The notes below the pieces were generated by a model that did not search any database, had not been told where the DNA came from, and saw only the letters and a list, made by a program, of their open reading frames with translations. 7,125 nucleotides of DNA from Pseudomonadota bacterium (GTDB lineage: Bacteria; Pseudomonadota; Alphaproteobacteria; Rhizobiales; Beijerinckiaceae), in NCBI GenBank assembly GCA_021812505.1, contig JAKANG010000065.1:1-7125 (forward strand). The letters are read 5' to 3'. The translations under genes and the position numbers were made by a program. Below are positions 1-6,744 of this stretch, in pieces. The stretch's first letter is position 1. Every line of letters begins with the position of its first letter.

Positions 1-401
1 GGGTTGCGGGCGAGGGCGCGGGCGAGAGCCAGCCGCTGGCGTTCGCCTGTCGAGAGCCTTGAGATCGGCCGTTCGAGGAGGTCGGGGCTGAGGCCGAGTT
101 GTTCGACGAGGGCGCGCGCCTGGTCGGGACCGGGAAAATGGGGCGCCGGCGTCTCGGCCCACCAGCCCGGTTCGGCCGCTGCGTAGATGACGCAGCGGCG
201 CCATTCCGGCGCCGGCATGTCCTCGCGCCGCGCGCCGTCCAGGCGAATGTCGCCTTCCGATGGGTCGAGGTCGGCGATGGCCCGCAGGAGAAGGCTCTTG
301 CCGGAGCCCGAAGGACCCTGGACGGCGATGCATTCGCCATCCGCCAGCGCGAAATCGACCGGCGCGAGGCCCGGGCGGCGAAGATGGGCGACGGTCAGCA
401 T
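1..401 (-). CDS. ABC transporter ATP-binding protein, N-terminal part (cut by window edge)
   Basis: Reading leftward from an ATG at 401, 133 complete codons are present before the window ends, so the Walker B, D-loop and H-loop part is missing. Visible motifs are a Walker A P-loop, GPSGSGKS, at residues 29-36 and an ABC signature region SRLSTGERQRLALARAL at about 114-130, which binds the second ATP in the dimer. The signature is LSTGE rather than the usual LSGGQ, and the Q-loop position reads YAAAEP where most relatives have a YVFQEP-like sequence, so the Q-loop glutamine appears to be alanine. The short N-terminus and the spacing resemble the FetA/YbbL type of cassette (paired with a YbbM-type membrane protein), but that subfamily is an inference and the partner would lie outside the window. 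An AGGA ribosome binding sequence precedes the ATG by a few bases. The gene lies 80 bases downstream of chrA on the same strand. It is certainly an ABC ATPase; the substrate is unknown. Confidence 0.88.
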   Translation of the reverse strand, partial: MLTVAHLRRPGLAPVDFALADGECIAVQGPSGSGKSLLLRAIADLDPSEGDIRLDGARREDMPAPEWRRCVIYAAAEPGWWAETPAPHFPGPDQARALVEQLGLSPDLLERPISRLSTGERQRLALARALARN

Positions 402-481
402 GCAGTCCTCATGAAGAAGCCGGCGAGTCGTCGGATTATCTCGCGACGTGTTGTAGCGACGGTTGCGCCTGTTTTCACCGG

Positions 482-1747
482 CTAAAGCGCGGCCAGGGCC
501 GCCGCGCCCAGCGCGCCGAGCACGACGACGAGCCAGGGCGGGGCCTTCCAGAAGACCAGCAGCAGGAAGGCGACGACGCCGAGGCTGAAATCGGTCCCGG
601 AAAAGATCGCGCTGGTCCAGACCGGCGTGTAGAGCGCGCCAAGGAGCAGGCCGACCACCGCCGCATTGACGCCTTTCAACGCCGACTGGACGCTCAAACG
701 ATGGCGCAGCGCGTCCCAGAAGGGCAAAGCGGCGATCAGCAGCAGAAAGGACGGCAGATAGATGGCGACGAGGCACAGGAGCCCGCCCAATAAACCGTTC
801 GGCGCGTCCTGCATCGCCGTTCCGAGATAAGCCGCGAAGGTGAAGAGCGGGCCGGGAACGGCCTGCGCGGCGCCATAGCCGGCGAGAAAGGCGTCATTGC
901 CGATCCAGCCCTGCGGGACGACGGCCTGTTGCAGCAGCGGCAGCACGACGTGGCCGCCGCCGAAGACCAGCGCGCCGGAGCGGTAGAAGCTGGCAAAGAG
1001 AGCGAGGGCGTGGCTCGACGTCGCCTGGGCCAGAACGGGCAGGCCGACGAGGAGGGCGGCGAAAAGCGCCGCGGCGATGGCGGCGTTGGCGCGGCTGACC
1101 GGAATGAGGAGGGGCCGGTGCGGGCCGGCGGCGGCGGCGGGCAGGAAGCGCCAGCCGACGAGCCCGCCAAGGACGATCGTCGCGATCTGGCCGGCGGCGG
1201 AGGGGAAGGCGAGCGTCAGGGCGGTCGCGGCGACGGCGAGGCTTGCGCGCTCGCGGTCGGGACAGAGGTTTTTCGCCATGCCCCAGACGGCCTGCGCGAC
1301 CACCGCGACGGCGACGATCTTCAATCCGTGCAGCCAGGCGACATGGGAAATGTCGCCGATGCGGCCAAGACCATAGGCGAAGAGGATCAGCGCCAGAGCC
1401 GAGGGCAGGGTAAAACCGGCCCAGGCGGCGAGGCCGCCCGCAAATCCGGCGCGCAACATGCCGAGGACGATGCCGACCTGGCTCGACGCGGGACCGGGCA
1501 GGAACTGGCACAAAGCGACGGTGTCGGCATAGGCCTTTTCGTCGAGCCATTTGCGGCGCTCGACGAATTCGGCGCGGAAATAGGACAGGTGCGCGACCGG
1601 CCCGCCGAAACTGGTGAGGCCAAGGCGCAGAAAGGTCCGAAAGATTTCCGAAAGGCTGGATCGTTCTTCGTTCACGGGCGAATCCCGGCGGATGGCGCGG
1701 CGATGATGGCGCCCGGCCCGCCGGGGCGCAAATGGCGGGATCTTCAT
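482..1747 (-). CDS. chrA: Chromate efflux transporter of the CHR family, two-domain form
   Basis: A 421-residue hydrophobic membrane protein, the usual length of long-chain CHR proteins, which expel chromate from the cytoplasm across the inner membrane. It shows the internal duplication expected of the family. The N-terminal half has SFGGPVAH (about 46-53) followed by QFLPGP (81-86). The C-terminal half repeats the pattern as FGGGH (262-266) followed by AVPGP (296-300). About ten hydrophobic segments alternate with short loops. The ATG at 1747 has a GAGGG-type ribosome binding site about five bases upstream, but the first 24 residues are arginine-rich and not family-like. A GTG at 1675 would give a 397-residue protein that begins just before the conserved part and would widen the divergent gap to the flavin reductase gene from 44 to 116 bases. 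The start is therefore uncertain, while the family is clear. Many CHR members have no proven substrate, so chromate export is a family-level assignment. Confidence 0.93.
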   Translation of the reverse strand: MKIPPFAPRRAGRHHRRAIRRDSPVNEERSSLSEIFRTFLRLGLTSFGGPVAHLSYFRAEFVERRKWLDEKAYADTVALCQFLPGPASSQVGIVLGMLRAGFAGGLAAWAGFTLPSALALILFAYGLGRIGDISHVAWLHGLKIVAVAVVAQAVWGMAKNLCPDRERASLAVAATALTLAFPSAAGQIATIVLGGLVGWRFLPAAAAGPHRPLLIPVSRANAAIAAALFAALLVGLPVLAQATSSHALALFASFYRSGALVFGGGHVVLPLLQQAVVPQGWIGNDAFLAGYGAAQAVPGPLFTFAAYLGTAMQDAPNGLLGGLLCLVAIYLPSFLLLIAALPFWDALRHRLSVQSALKGVNAAVVGLLLGALYTPVWTSAIFSGTDFSLGVVAFLLLVFWKAPPWLVVVLGALGAAALAAL

Positions 1748-1791
1748 CGCGCCCTCTTGCGGTTCGCGCGCGCAACGGCATGATCGGGGTC

Positions 1792-2322
1792 ATGCGCGCG
1801 CTTGATCTCAGCAAGGTCTATCAGAAGCTCGAACCCGGTCCCGTCGTCCTCCTGACGACGAGCGAAGGCGGCCGGGCCAACGTCATGACCATGTCGTGGC
1901 ACACAATGCTGGAATTCAATCCGCCGCTGATCGCCTGCGTGGTGAGCGAGGGCAATTTCTCGCACAGGGCGCTGAAAAGGACGGGTGAATGCGTGATCGC
2001 CATCCCGCCCGCCGAAATGGCGGAGATTGTGGTCGGCGTCGGCAATTGCTCGGGCCGCGAGGTCGACAAATTCGCGCGCTTCGGCCTGACGGCGAAAAAG
2101 GGGACGATGGTCGCCGCGCCCCGGATCGCGGAATGTATTGCCAATATCGAATGCCGGGTGGTGGATCGCGCTTTGGTCGCGCGCTATAATCTCTTCGTCC
2201 TCGAAGCGGTGAAAGCCTGGATCGAACCCGGGCGCGCCAAGGCGAAAACCATGCATCATTGCGGCTATGGCCGCTTCCTTCTCGACGGCGAGGAATTGCA
2301 CATTCGCTCGGCGAAGCCCTGA
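1792..2322 (+). CDS. Flavin reductase-like, FMN-binding split-barrel protein
   Basis: A 176-residue soluble protein with the layout of the flavin reductase-like/flavoredoxin (DIM6/NTAB-type) domain: PGPVVLLTT near residues 16-24, GRANVMTMSWHTMLEFNPP at 27-45 followed by IACVVSEGNFSHRAL, and CVIAIP at 67-72. The middle part with NCSGREVDKFARFGL (85-99) and the later AECIANIECRV also fit this fold. Such proteins bind FMN and either reduce flavin with NAD(P)H or act as electron-transfer flavoproteins; which one applies here cannot be told. The ATG at 1792 is chosen because a GGGG run lies just upstream and the conserved domain begins almost at once. An in-frame ATG at 1780 has no ribosome binding site, and an upstream extension to 1732 would overlap chrA. 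The gene is divergent from chrA and is followed 44 bases later by a small gene on the same strand, with which it may be co-transcribed. Confidence 0.87.
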   Translation: MRALDLSKVYQKLEPGPVVLLTTSEGGRANVMTMSWHTMLEFNPPLIACVVSEGNFSHRALKRTGECVIAIPPAEMAEIVVGVGNCSGREVDKFARFGLTAKKGTMVAAPRIAECIANIECRVVDRALVARYNLFVLEAVKAWIEPGRAKAKTMHHCGYGRFLLDGEELHIRSAKP

Positions 2323-2366
2323 GCGGTCACGGATAGATTTTCGAGACGAGTTTGCAGGAGGCGGTC

Positions 2367-2636
2367 ATGAAGGTTTTCCGGCTGGCGGCGATCGATGGCG
2401 ACGATCCGTCGTGGAAATATTCCGTCGAAAAAACCCATGTCTGGGCCTGCGCGCTCACTGGCGCCGACGCGCGCGACCTCGTCGCGGCCAGGACCGGCTT
2501 TTTCCGGCTGGCCGAGCCCGGCGCGATCTCGCCCTGGAAGAACGAAAGCGTGACCTCCTGCGTCGAGGAGTCGACCATGACCTATCCCGGCCCCGGCGAG
2601 GTGATCCGGGAGGATGGGAGCAAGGTTTCGGACTGA
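2367..2636 (+). CDS. Small conserved-looking hypothetical protein (89 aa)
   Basis: An 89-residue soluble protein with no signal peptide or membrane segment, which I do not recognise as a named family. It starts MKVFRLAAIDGDDPSWKYS, then has a helix-like segment rich in Ala, Asp and Arg (TGADARDLVAARTGFF, about 36-51), an SPWKNESVTSC stretch (60-70), and ends in a short charged tail. The start is well supported: a perfect AGGAGG lies five bases before the ATG. Codon use is GC-rich at third positions, like its neighbours, so it is probably a real gene. It follows the flavin reductase gene by 44 bases on the same strand and its stop lies only 13 bases from the stop of the convergent atoA. Two cysteines (33 and 70) are present but form no metal-binding pattern. 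No function can be proposed from the sequence. Confidence 0.8.
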   Translation: MKVFRLAAIDGDDPSWKYSVEKTHVWACALTGADARDLVAARTGFFRLAEPGAISPWKNESVTSCVEESTMTYPGPGEVIREDGSKVSD

Positions 2637-2649
2637 GAAAATCGTTGCG

Positions 2650-3300
2650 TCAGAGCGCCATTTCCGGAACCTCATCCGCGACGATCAGCTTCGCGCTGGT
2701 CGCGGCGACAATCTCGGCCACATCGACGGCGGGCGCGCGTTCGCGCAGGACGAGGCCTTCGTCGGTGGGCTCGATCACCGCGAGATCGGTGACGACGAGG
2801 GTGATCCGCCGGACCGCGGTCAGGGGCAAGGTGCATTTCGGGACGATCTTCGGGCGGCCCTTGGCGGTGTGCTGCATGGCGACGATCACGCGGCGCGCGC
2901 CGGAGACGAGATCCATCGCGCCGCCCATGCCGGGCGCCATCTTGCCGGGCACGACCCAATTGGCGAGATGGCCGTCCTCGTCGACTTCGAGGCCGCCGAG
3001 CACCGTGGCGTCGACATGGCCGCCGCGAATGAGTCCGAAGGAGAACGTGCTGTCCACCGTCGCCGCGCCGGGCACGGCGGTGGTGAAGACGCCGCCGGCG
3101 TCGGTCAGCTCCTCGTCCTCCATGCCCTCGGGCGGGCGGGAGCCCATGCCGACAATTCCGTTTTCCGACTGGAACAGGATGCCCGCGGTGGGATCGATGT
3201 AATGCGCCACGCCGGTCGGCAGGCCGATGCCGAGATTGACCAGCGTTCCGGGACGCAGTTCGCGCGCAACGCGGCGCTGGATGATTTCAACGGGGGTCAT
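2650..3300 (-). CDS. atoA: CoA transferase subunit B (acetate/acetoacetate:CoA transferase type, beta)
   Basis: A 216-residue protein closely resembling E. coli AtoA along its whole length as I recall that sequence. The catalytic glutamate motif FQSENGIVG sits at residues 43-51 with Glu46 as the residue expected to form the covalent CoA thioester. Other family landmarks are VNLGIGLPT (21-29), FGLIRGGHVDATVLGGLEVD, and NWVVPGKMAPGMGGAMDLV. With subunit A it moves CoA between acyl-CoA (for example acetyl- or succinyl-CoA) and a short-chain acid such as acetoacetate. The start at 3300 is preferred over an ORF extension to 3384 because AGGGAGG lies six bases upstream and the extension does not look like the family. 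It overlaps the end of atoD by 14 bases, implying translational coupling. No thiolase or beta-ketoacyl gene adjoins, so the physiological acid (acetoacetate from polyhydroxybutyrate breakdown, butyrate, or other) is open. Confidence 0.93.
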   Translation of the reverse strand: MTPVEIIQRRVARELRPGTLVNLGIGLPTGVAHYIDPTAGILFQSENGIVGMGSRPPEGMEDEELTDAGGVFTTAVPGAATVDSTFSFGLIRGGHVDATVLGGLEVDEDGHLANWVVPGKMAPGMGGAMDLVSGARRVIVAMQHTAKGRPKIVPKCTLPLTAVRRITLVVTDLAVIEPTDEGLVLRERAPAVDVAEIVAATSAKLIVADEVPEMAL

Positions 3301-3955
3301 CGGGCGCCTCCCTGCGCGTGAGATAATCGACGAGCACGCCGGGCGTGTTGACATGGTCCGGCGAAATGACGCCGACCGGCACAATCTCGCGCGGTTCGCA
3401 GATCACCGTCGCCGCCGCCGTCGCCATGACCGGATTGAAATTGGTCGCGGTGAGCTGATAGACCAGATTGCCGTTGAAATCGGCGCGGTCGGCGTGCAGC
3501 AACGCGAAATCGGCGCGCAGCGGCGGGGCGTAAAGCCATTCTTCGCCGTCGATCTCGATCACCTTCTGGCCGTCGGCGGCGATTGTGCCGAGAGCCGTCT
3601 TGGTGAGCACGCCGCCAAGGCCGAAGCCGGCGGCGCGGATGCGCTCGGCGAGCGTCCCCTGGGGCGTGAGTTCGACCTCGATCGAGCCTTCGAACATATG
3701 TTTCTGGAGTTCGGGATTGAGGCCGATATGCGAGGCGACGATCTTGCGCGCCACGCCCTCGTGGACGAGGCGGCCGATGCCGTAATTGGGGCGGCCGGCG
3801 TCATTGCCGATGATGGTGAGGTCCTTCCGCCCCGAGCGGGCGAGCGCATCAATGATCCGGTGCGGGCTGCCGACGCCCATGAAGCCGCCGATCATCACGA
3901 CGGCGCCATTGGGGATCATATCGGCCGCTTGTTCTGGCGTTATGGCTGGCTTCAT
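3287..3955 (-). CDS. atoD: CoA transferase subunit A (acetate/acetoacetate:CoA transferase type, alpha)
   Basis: A 222-residue protein, the usual length for the alpha subunit. The CoA-transferase family I signature lies at residues 16-31 (NGAVVMIGGFMGVGSP), the glycine-rich CoA-binding part. Further matches to AtoD-type subunits are KIVASHIGLNPE (71-82), LTPQGTLAERIRAAGFGLGG (96-115), and YQLTATNFNP. It forms a heterotetramer or heterodimer with the product of the next gene, in which subunit B supplies the catalytic glutamate. The ATG at 3955 has an AAGGAG ribosome binding site seven bases upstream. The sequence agrees with AtoD more than with the ScoA or PcaI branch, so the atoD name is used, but substrate preference is inferred. 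It is the first gene of a two-gene minus-strand operon, and its upstream region faces the c-di-GMP gene. Confidence 0.93.
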   Translation of the reverse strand: MKPAITPEQAADMIPNGAVVMIGGFMGVGSPHRIIDALARSGRKDLTIIGNDAGRPNYGIGRLVHEGVARKIVASHIGLNPELQKHMFEGSIEVELTPQGTLAERIRAAGFGLGGVLTKTALGTIAADGQKVIEIDGEEWLYAPPLRADFALLHADRADFNGNLVYQLTATNFNPVMATAAATVICEPREIVPVGVISPDHVNTPGVLVDYLTRREAPDDPR

Positions 3956-4219
3956 CGGCCGGCTCCTTGTTCTCGGGGTCCGTCGCCCAGGCCCCGCAAG
4001 CGGAAGCGTCGCTTCGCACCCGCAATCTAAGCCGATTTTCGGACAAGTCCATGAAGGCGCTTTGCCATATTTGACCAGGCCGCGGCCTGCGTGGCCGCGC
4101 GCAAGGCGGGCGCAGCGACGAAATACAATTACAGGTTGAGTTGTTGTTTACCCGGCGCGCGTAACGTCGCGGCGCGTTCCGCGATCGGCAGGCAGGGCGG
4201 CGCATCGGGAGCATTTGCT
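3956..4219. promoter_or_regulatory. Divergent intergenic region between atoD and the c-di-GMP gene
   Basis: About 264 bases separate the two divergent starts if the TTG at 4220 is used. It must carry promoters for both, but I cannot point to a convincing -35/-10 pair on either strand. Visible elements are the atoD ribosome binding site (3963-3968, read on the minus strand), a small imperfect hairpin around GAAGC-GTC-GCTTC near 4003, a perfect 14-base palindrome CAGGCCGCGGCCTG at 4076-4089, and an unusually AT-rich stretch at about 4119-4150 that stands out in this GC-rich window and is a plausible promoter or leader for the plus-strand gene. The part from 4091 on is open in the gene's frame but its first 40 or so codons look non-coding. 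Confidence 0.45.
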
Positions 4220-6559
4220 TTGACCCTGGCTTCGACGCAGAAATTTTCGTCCGCGCGGGCGGACGCTCCGGCGCACGTGGGCGGCGCGGGGTCGGCGCGC
4301 TCCTTTGCCGACGGAAGTCTCCTTCTCGACGCAGCGCCCGCGCTCACCCTGGGCGGCGCCTTGCTGGGCGGCGCGTTCGGCTCCCTGACCAAGCTCGCGG
4401 CCTGGGCGCTGATCGCCGTCGCCGGAGTCAAGATCGCGCTGCAGGCCTGGCCCGGAAGGGCGGACGATGAAACATCGTCGGGAGCGGCCGGGATGGCGCG
4501 CCATGTCGCGGCGCTCGCCATGGCCGGGGCGCTTGGCCTCGTCACGCTCGCGACCTATCTGGCGGGCGCGCCCGCCACCGTCCGCATCGCCGCGGTCATT
4601 TCGAGCTTCGGCTATGTGCTGATTTCGGCGGAGCGCGAGAGCGCCGCGCCTTTTCTGGTCGAGACGCAGGCATTCGGCGTCTTCGGGCTTTTCGCGGCGG
4701 GGCTCGGACTCACATGGGATCATGACGCGCCGATCGCTCTGGCGTCGGCGCTCGGCGTTGGCGTCTCCCTGTCGCTCGCCACCCGGCGCCGCGGTAAACG
4801 CGCGGCGCGGGCGCAGGAGGCCGGGCGCCAGCTTTCGGTGGCGCTGAACGGCATGAGCCAATGCGTCGGCATGTTCGACGCGGAGTCGCGGCTCATCGCC
4901 GGCAACAGCCAGTTCCTGCGCATGTTCCGCCTGTCGGGCCTTTCCGCGCGAGGCATGCCGGTCGAGGAGCTTCTGCGCCGCAACCTTGGCGTCCGGTTGC
5001 GGGATGCGCAGCGCGTCGAGGATCTCTGCGTCGCGGCGCAGACGGCGGCCAGGCGCCCTGCGCGCGTCGTGGAAACGGTCGATCTCGCCGACGAGCGCGG
5101 CATGGAGTTCACCTTCCAGCCGGCGCAGGAGGGATTTTCGCTGCTGATCGAGGATTGCACGGCGCGGCGCGCTTCGGAGCGCCGGATCGAACTCCTGGCG
5201 CGGCTCGACGACCTCACCGGCCTGTCCAACCGCACCAGCTTCCGCGAAGCGCTCGAGCGCGCGACCAGCGGCCTCGGCGAGGGCGCGCCGCCCTTCGCGG
5301 TGATGCTGATCGACCTCGACCGGTTCAAGCATGTCAACGATTCGCTCGGCCATCCGGTCGGCGACAAGCTGCTGCAGCGTGTCGCGAAGCGCATGCAGGA
5401 AATTGCGGAGCAGGGAGACACGGTGGCGCGGCTCGGCGGCGACGAATTCGTTTTTCTGCGGCGTTGCGGCCGCGAGGAGGCGGCGCAATTCGCGGCCCAG
5501 GCCGTGGAGACTTTGAGCGAGCCCTATCATGTGGAGGGGGCCAAGCTGCTGATCGGCGCGTCCATCGGCGTCGCCATGGCGCCGGACGACGGGTTCGACG
5601 CCAGCGAATTGATGAAAGCCGCCGACATGGCGCTTTATGCGGCCAAGGACGCCGGGCGCGGCGCCTTTCGCTTCTTCGCGCGGGACATGGCGGAGGAGGC
5701 GCGGCGGAAGCAGGAGATCGAACGCGATTTGCGCCTCGGCATCGGGCGCAACGAGCTTGAGGTAGTCTACCAGCCGATCGTCAGCCTGGGAAAGCGACGC
5801 ATTTCAGGTTGCGAGGCGCTGGTGCGCTGGCGCCATCCGACGCTCGGCGTCATTTCGCCGGCGGAATTCATGGCTGTGGCAGAGGAGTCCGGCCTGGTCG
5901 TGCAACTCGGCGAATGGGTGCTGCGCCAGTCCTGCCTCGACGCGAAATCCTGGCCGCGCGACGTGCGCCTCGCGGTCAATTTCTCGGCGATCCAGTTCGC
6001 GCGCGGCAATGTCGCCGACATGGTGCGCCGCGTGTTGAACGAAACCAGATTTCCCGCCGGCCGGCTCGAGATGGAGATCACGGAATCGGTGCTGATGAAC
6101 GACGCGGAATCCGCGCTCGCGACCATCGACGAATTGCGCGACATGGGCATGCGCGTCGCCTTGGACGATTTCGGCACGGGTTATTCGTCGCTTGCCTATC
6201 TCGGGCGGTTCAGGCCGAACAAGGTCAAGATCGACCAGAGCTTCGTGCGCGACATGGACAAGAACGGAACGTCGCTCGCGATCATCAAGGCGGTGAAGGC
6301 CATCGTGCAGGAGCTTGGCATCGACATGCTGGTCGAGGGCGTCGAGACCATGGAGCAGTTCGAGATCCTGCGCGCGAACGGCGCCGACGAGGCGCAGGGC
6401 TATCTTTTCAGCAAGCCGCGCCCGGCGCCGGAAATCGCGCGGCTGGTGTCCGATCCGGCCCAATTGGTGCGCGGACGCAAGCTGCTCACCGAAGCCTCCG
6501 CGCCTTGGGCGAAATCCTTCGAGCGCGTCAATCCGTCTGTCGCGCAAGCCATGAATTAG
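4220..6559 (+). CDS. Membrane-anchored PAS-GGDEF-EAL protein (c-di-GMP cyclase/phosphodiesterase)
   Basis: Counting from the TTG at 4220 this is a 779-residue protein. Residues about 42-187 hold roughly five hydrophobic segments; 205-315 is a PAS-like sensor (ALNGMSQCVGMFDAESRLIA is typical of alphaproteobacterial PAS-7 domains). The GGDEF diguanylate cyclase domain (about 325-487) begins with LDDLTGLSNR and has LIDLDRFKHVNDSLGH and an intact GGDEF at 406-410. The EAL phosphodiesterase domain (about 502-747) has intact EAL at 532-534, Asn587, EITE (Glu622), DDFGTG (649-654), Lys670 in KIDQSF, and VEGVET (Glu706), so both activities look possible. The inhibitory RxxD site is EQGD (397-400), lacking the arginine. 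Start: the open frame extends to a GTG at 4091, but codons before 4220 are atypical. The TTG has GGGAG eight bases upstream. An ATG at 4493 also has GGGAG, but the coding-like hydrophobic stretch before it argues against it. A terminator-like hairpin follows the stop. Confidence 0.93.
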   Translation: MTLASTQKFSSARADAPAHVGGAGSARSFADGSLLLDAAPALTLGGALLGGAFGSLTKLAAWALIAVAGVKIALQAWPGRADDETSSGAAGMARHVAALAMAGALGLVTLATYLAGAPATVRIAAVISSFGYVLISAERESAAPFLVETQAFGVFGLFAAGLGLTWDHDAPIALASALGVGVSLSLATRRRGKRAARAQEAGRQLSVALNGMSQCVGMFDAESRLIAGNSQFLRMFRLSGLSARGMPVEELLRRNLGVRLRDAQRVEDLCVAAQTAARRPARVVETVDLADERGMEFTFQPAQEGFSLLIEDCTARRASERRIELLARLDDLTGLSNRTSFREALERATSGLGEGAPPFAVMLIDLDRFKHVNDSLGHPVGDKLLQRVAKRMQEIAEQGDTVARLGGDEFVFLRRCGREEAAQFAAQAVETLSEPYHVEGAKLLIGASIGVAMAPDDGFDASELMKAADMALYAAKDAGRGAFRFFARDMAEEARRKQEIERDLRLGIGRNELEVVYQPIVSLGKRRISGCEALVRWRHPTLGVISPAEFMAVAEESGLVVQLGEWVLRQSCLDAKSWPRDVRLAVNFSAIQFARGNVADMVRRVLNETRFPAGRLEMEITESVLMNDAESALATIDELRDMGMRVALDDFGTGYSSLAYLGRFRPNKVKIDQSFVRDMDKNGTSLAIIKAVKAIVQELGIDMLVEGVETMEQFEILRANGADEAQGYLFSKPRPAPEIARLVSDPAQLVRGRKLLTEASAPWAKSFERVNPSVAQAMN

Positions 6560-6617
6560 GACCCGTCGGCCCGCGCGCGGGCTCCAGCGCGTCAGGGCGC
6601 CGGCGCCGATTGTCGTC

Positions 6618-6652
6618 GCGCGTCCCCCGGCCGGTCGCCGGGACGCGCTTTC
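6618..6652 (+). terminator. Probable intrinsic terminator of the GGDEF-EAL gene
   Basis: A perfect nine-base stem, GCGCGTCCC (6618-6626) with GGGACGCGC (6640-6648), encloses a GC-rich 13-base loop and is followed by TTTC. It lies 59 bases after the stop codon of the plus-strand gene. The T tract is short, so termination may be inefficient or the hairpin may mainly protect the 3' end; position and stem strength are the main support. Confidence 0.6.
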
Positions 6653-6659
6653 ACTAGGT

Positions 6660-6727
6660 TTCCTTCGCCTTCGTCGGGGCTTGCGTGAGACGGATTTGCT
6701 CCGTCCCCTCCGACGAAGACGAAGGAA
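6660..6727. repeat. Long inverted repeat with nested hairpin
   Basis: Arms of 18 bases at 6660-6677 and 6710-6727 are complementary except for one position (base 6668), which would be a G-U wobble in a minus-strand transcript and a C-A mismatch in a plus-strand one. The 32-base interior carries its own perfect six-base stem, GACGGA (6689-6694) with TCCGTC (6700-6705), around a five-base loop TTTGC. The whole element would fold as a two-tier stem-loop. It could be part of a small RNA, a bidirectional terminator or a dispersed palindromic repeat. Confidence 0.75.
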
Positions 6728-6744
6728 CTGGGAAATTCTTCATG

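Noticed and set aside
402..481. Separate promoter for the ABC gene in the 80-base gap after chrA
   Set aside because: A GATAAT-like hexamer exists on the minus strand but without a fitting -35; read-through from chrA is equally likely.
929..1783. 284-codon plus-strand frame opposite chrA
   Set aside because: chrA shows clear duplicated family motifs; the antisense product is low-complexity Gly/Arg/Asp/Glu-rich sequence without a domain.
3227..4030. 267-codon plus-strand frame over atoD/atoA
   Set aside because: It is the complement of two well-matched CoA-transferase genes and has no family features.
4148..5530. Long open frame (460 codons) on the minus strand opposite the GGDEF-EAL gene
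   Set aside because: The plus strand carries recognisable PAS, GGDEF and EAL motifs; the antisense translation is Arg/Ala-rich with no domain, as expected for a shadow frame in GC-rich DNA.
6654..6743. 29-codon minus-strand frame preceded by GGAGGA
   Set aside because: Its codons are largely the two arms of the inverted repeat, so the open frame and the upstream GGAGGA are more simply explained by the structure; kept only as an alternative reading in the findings.
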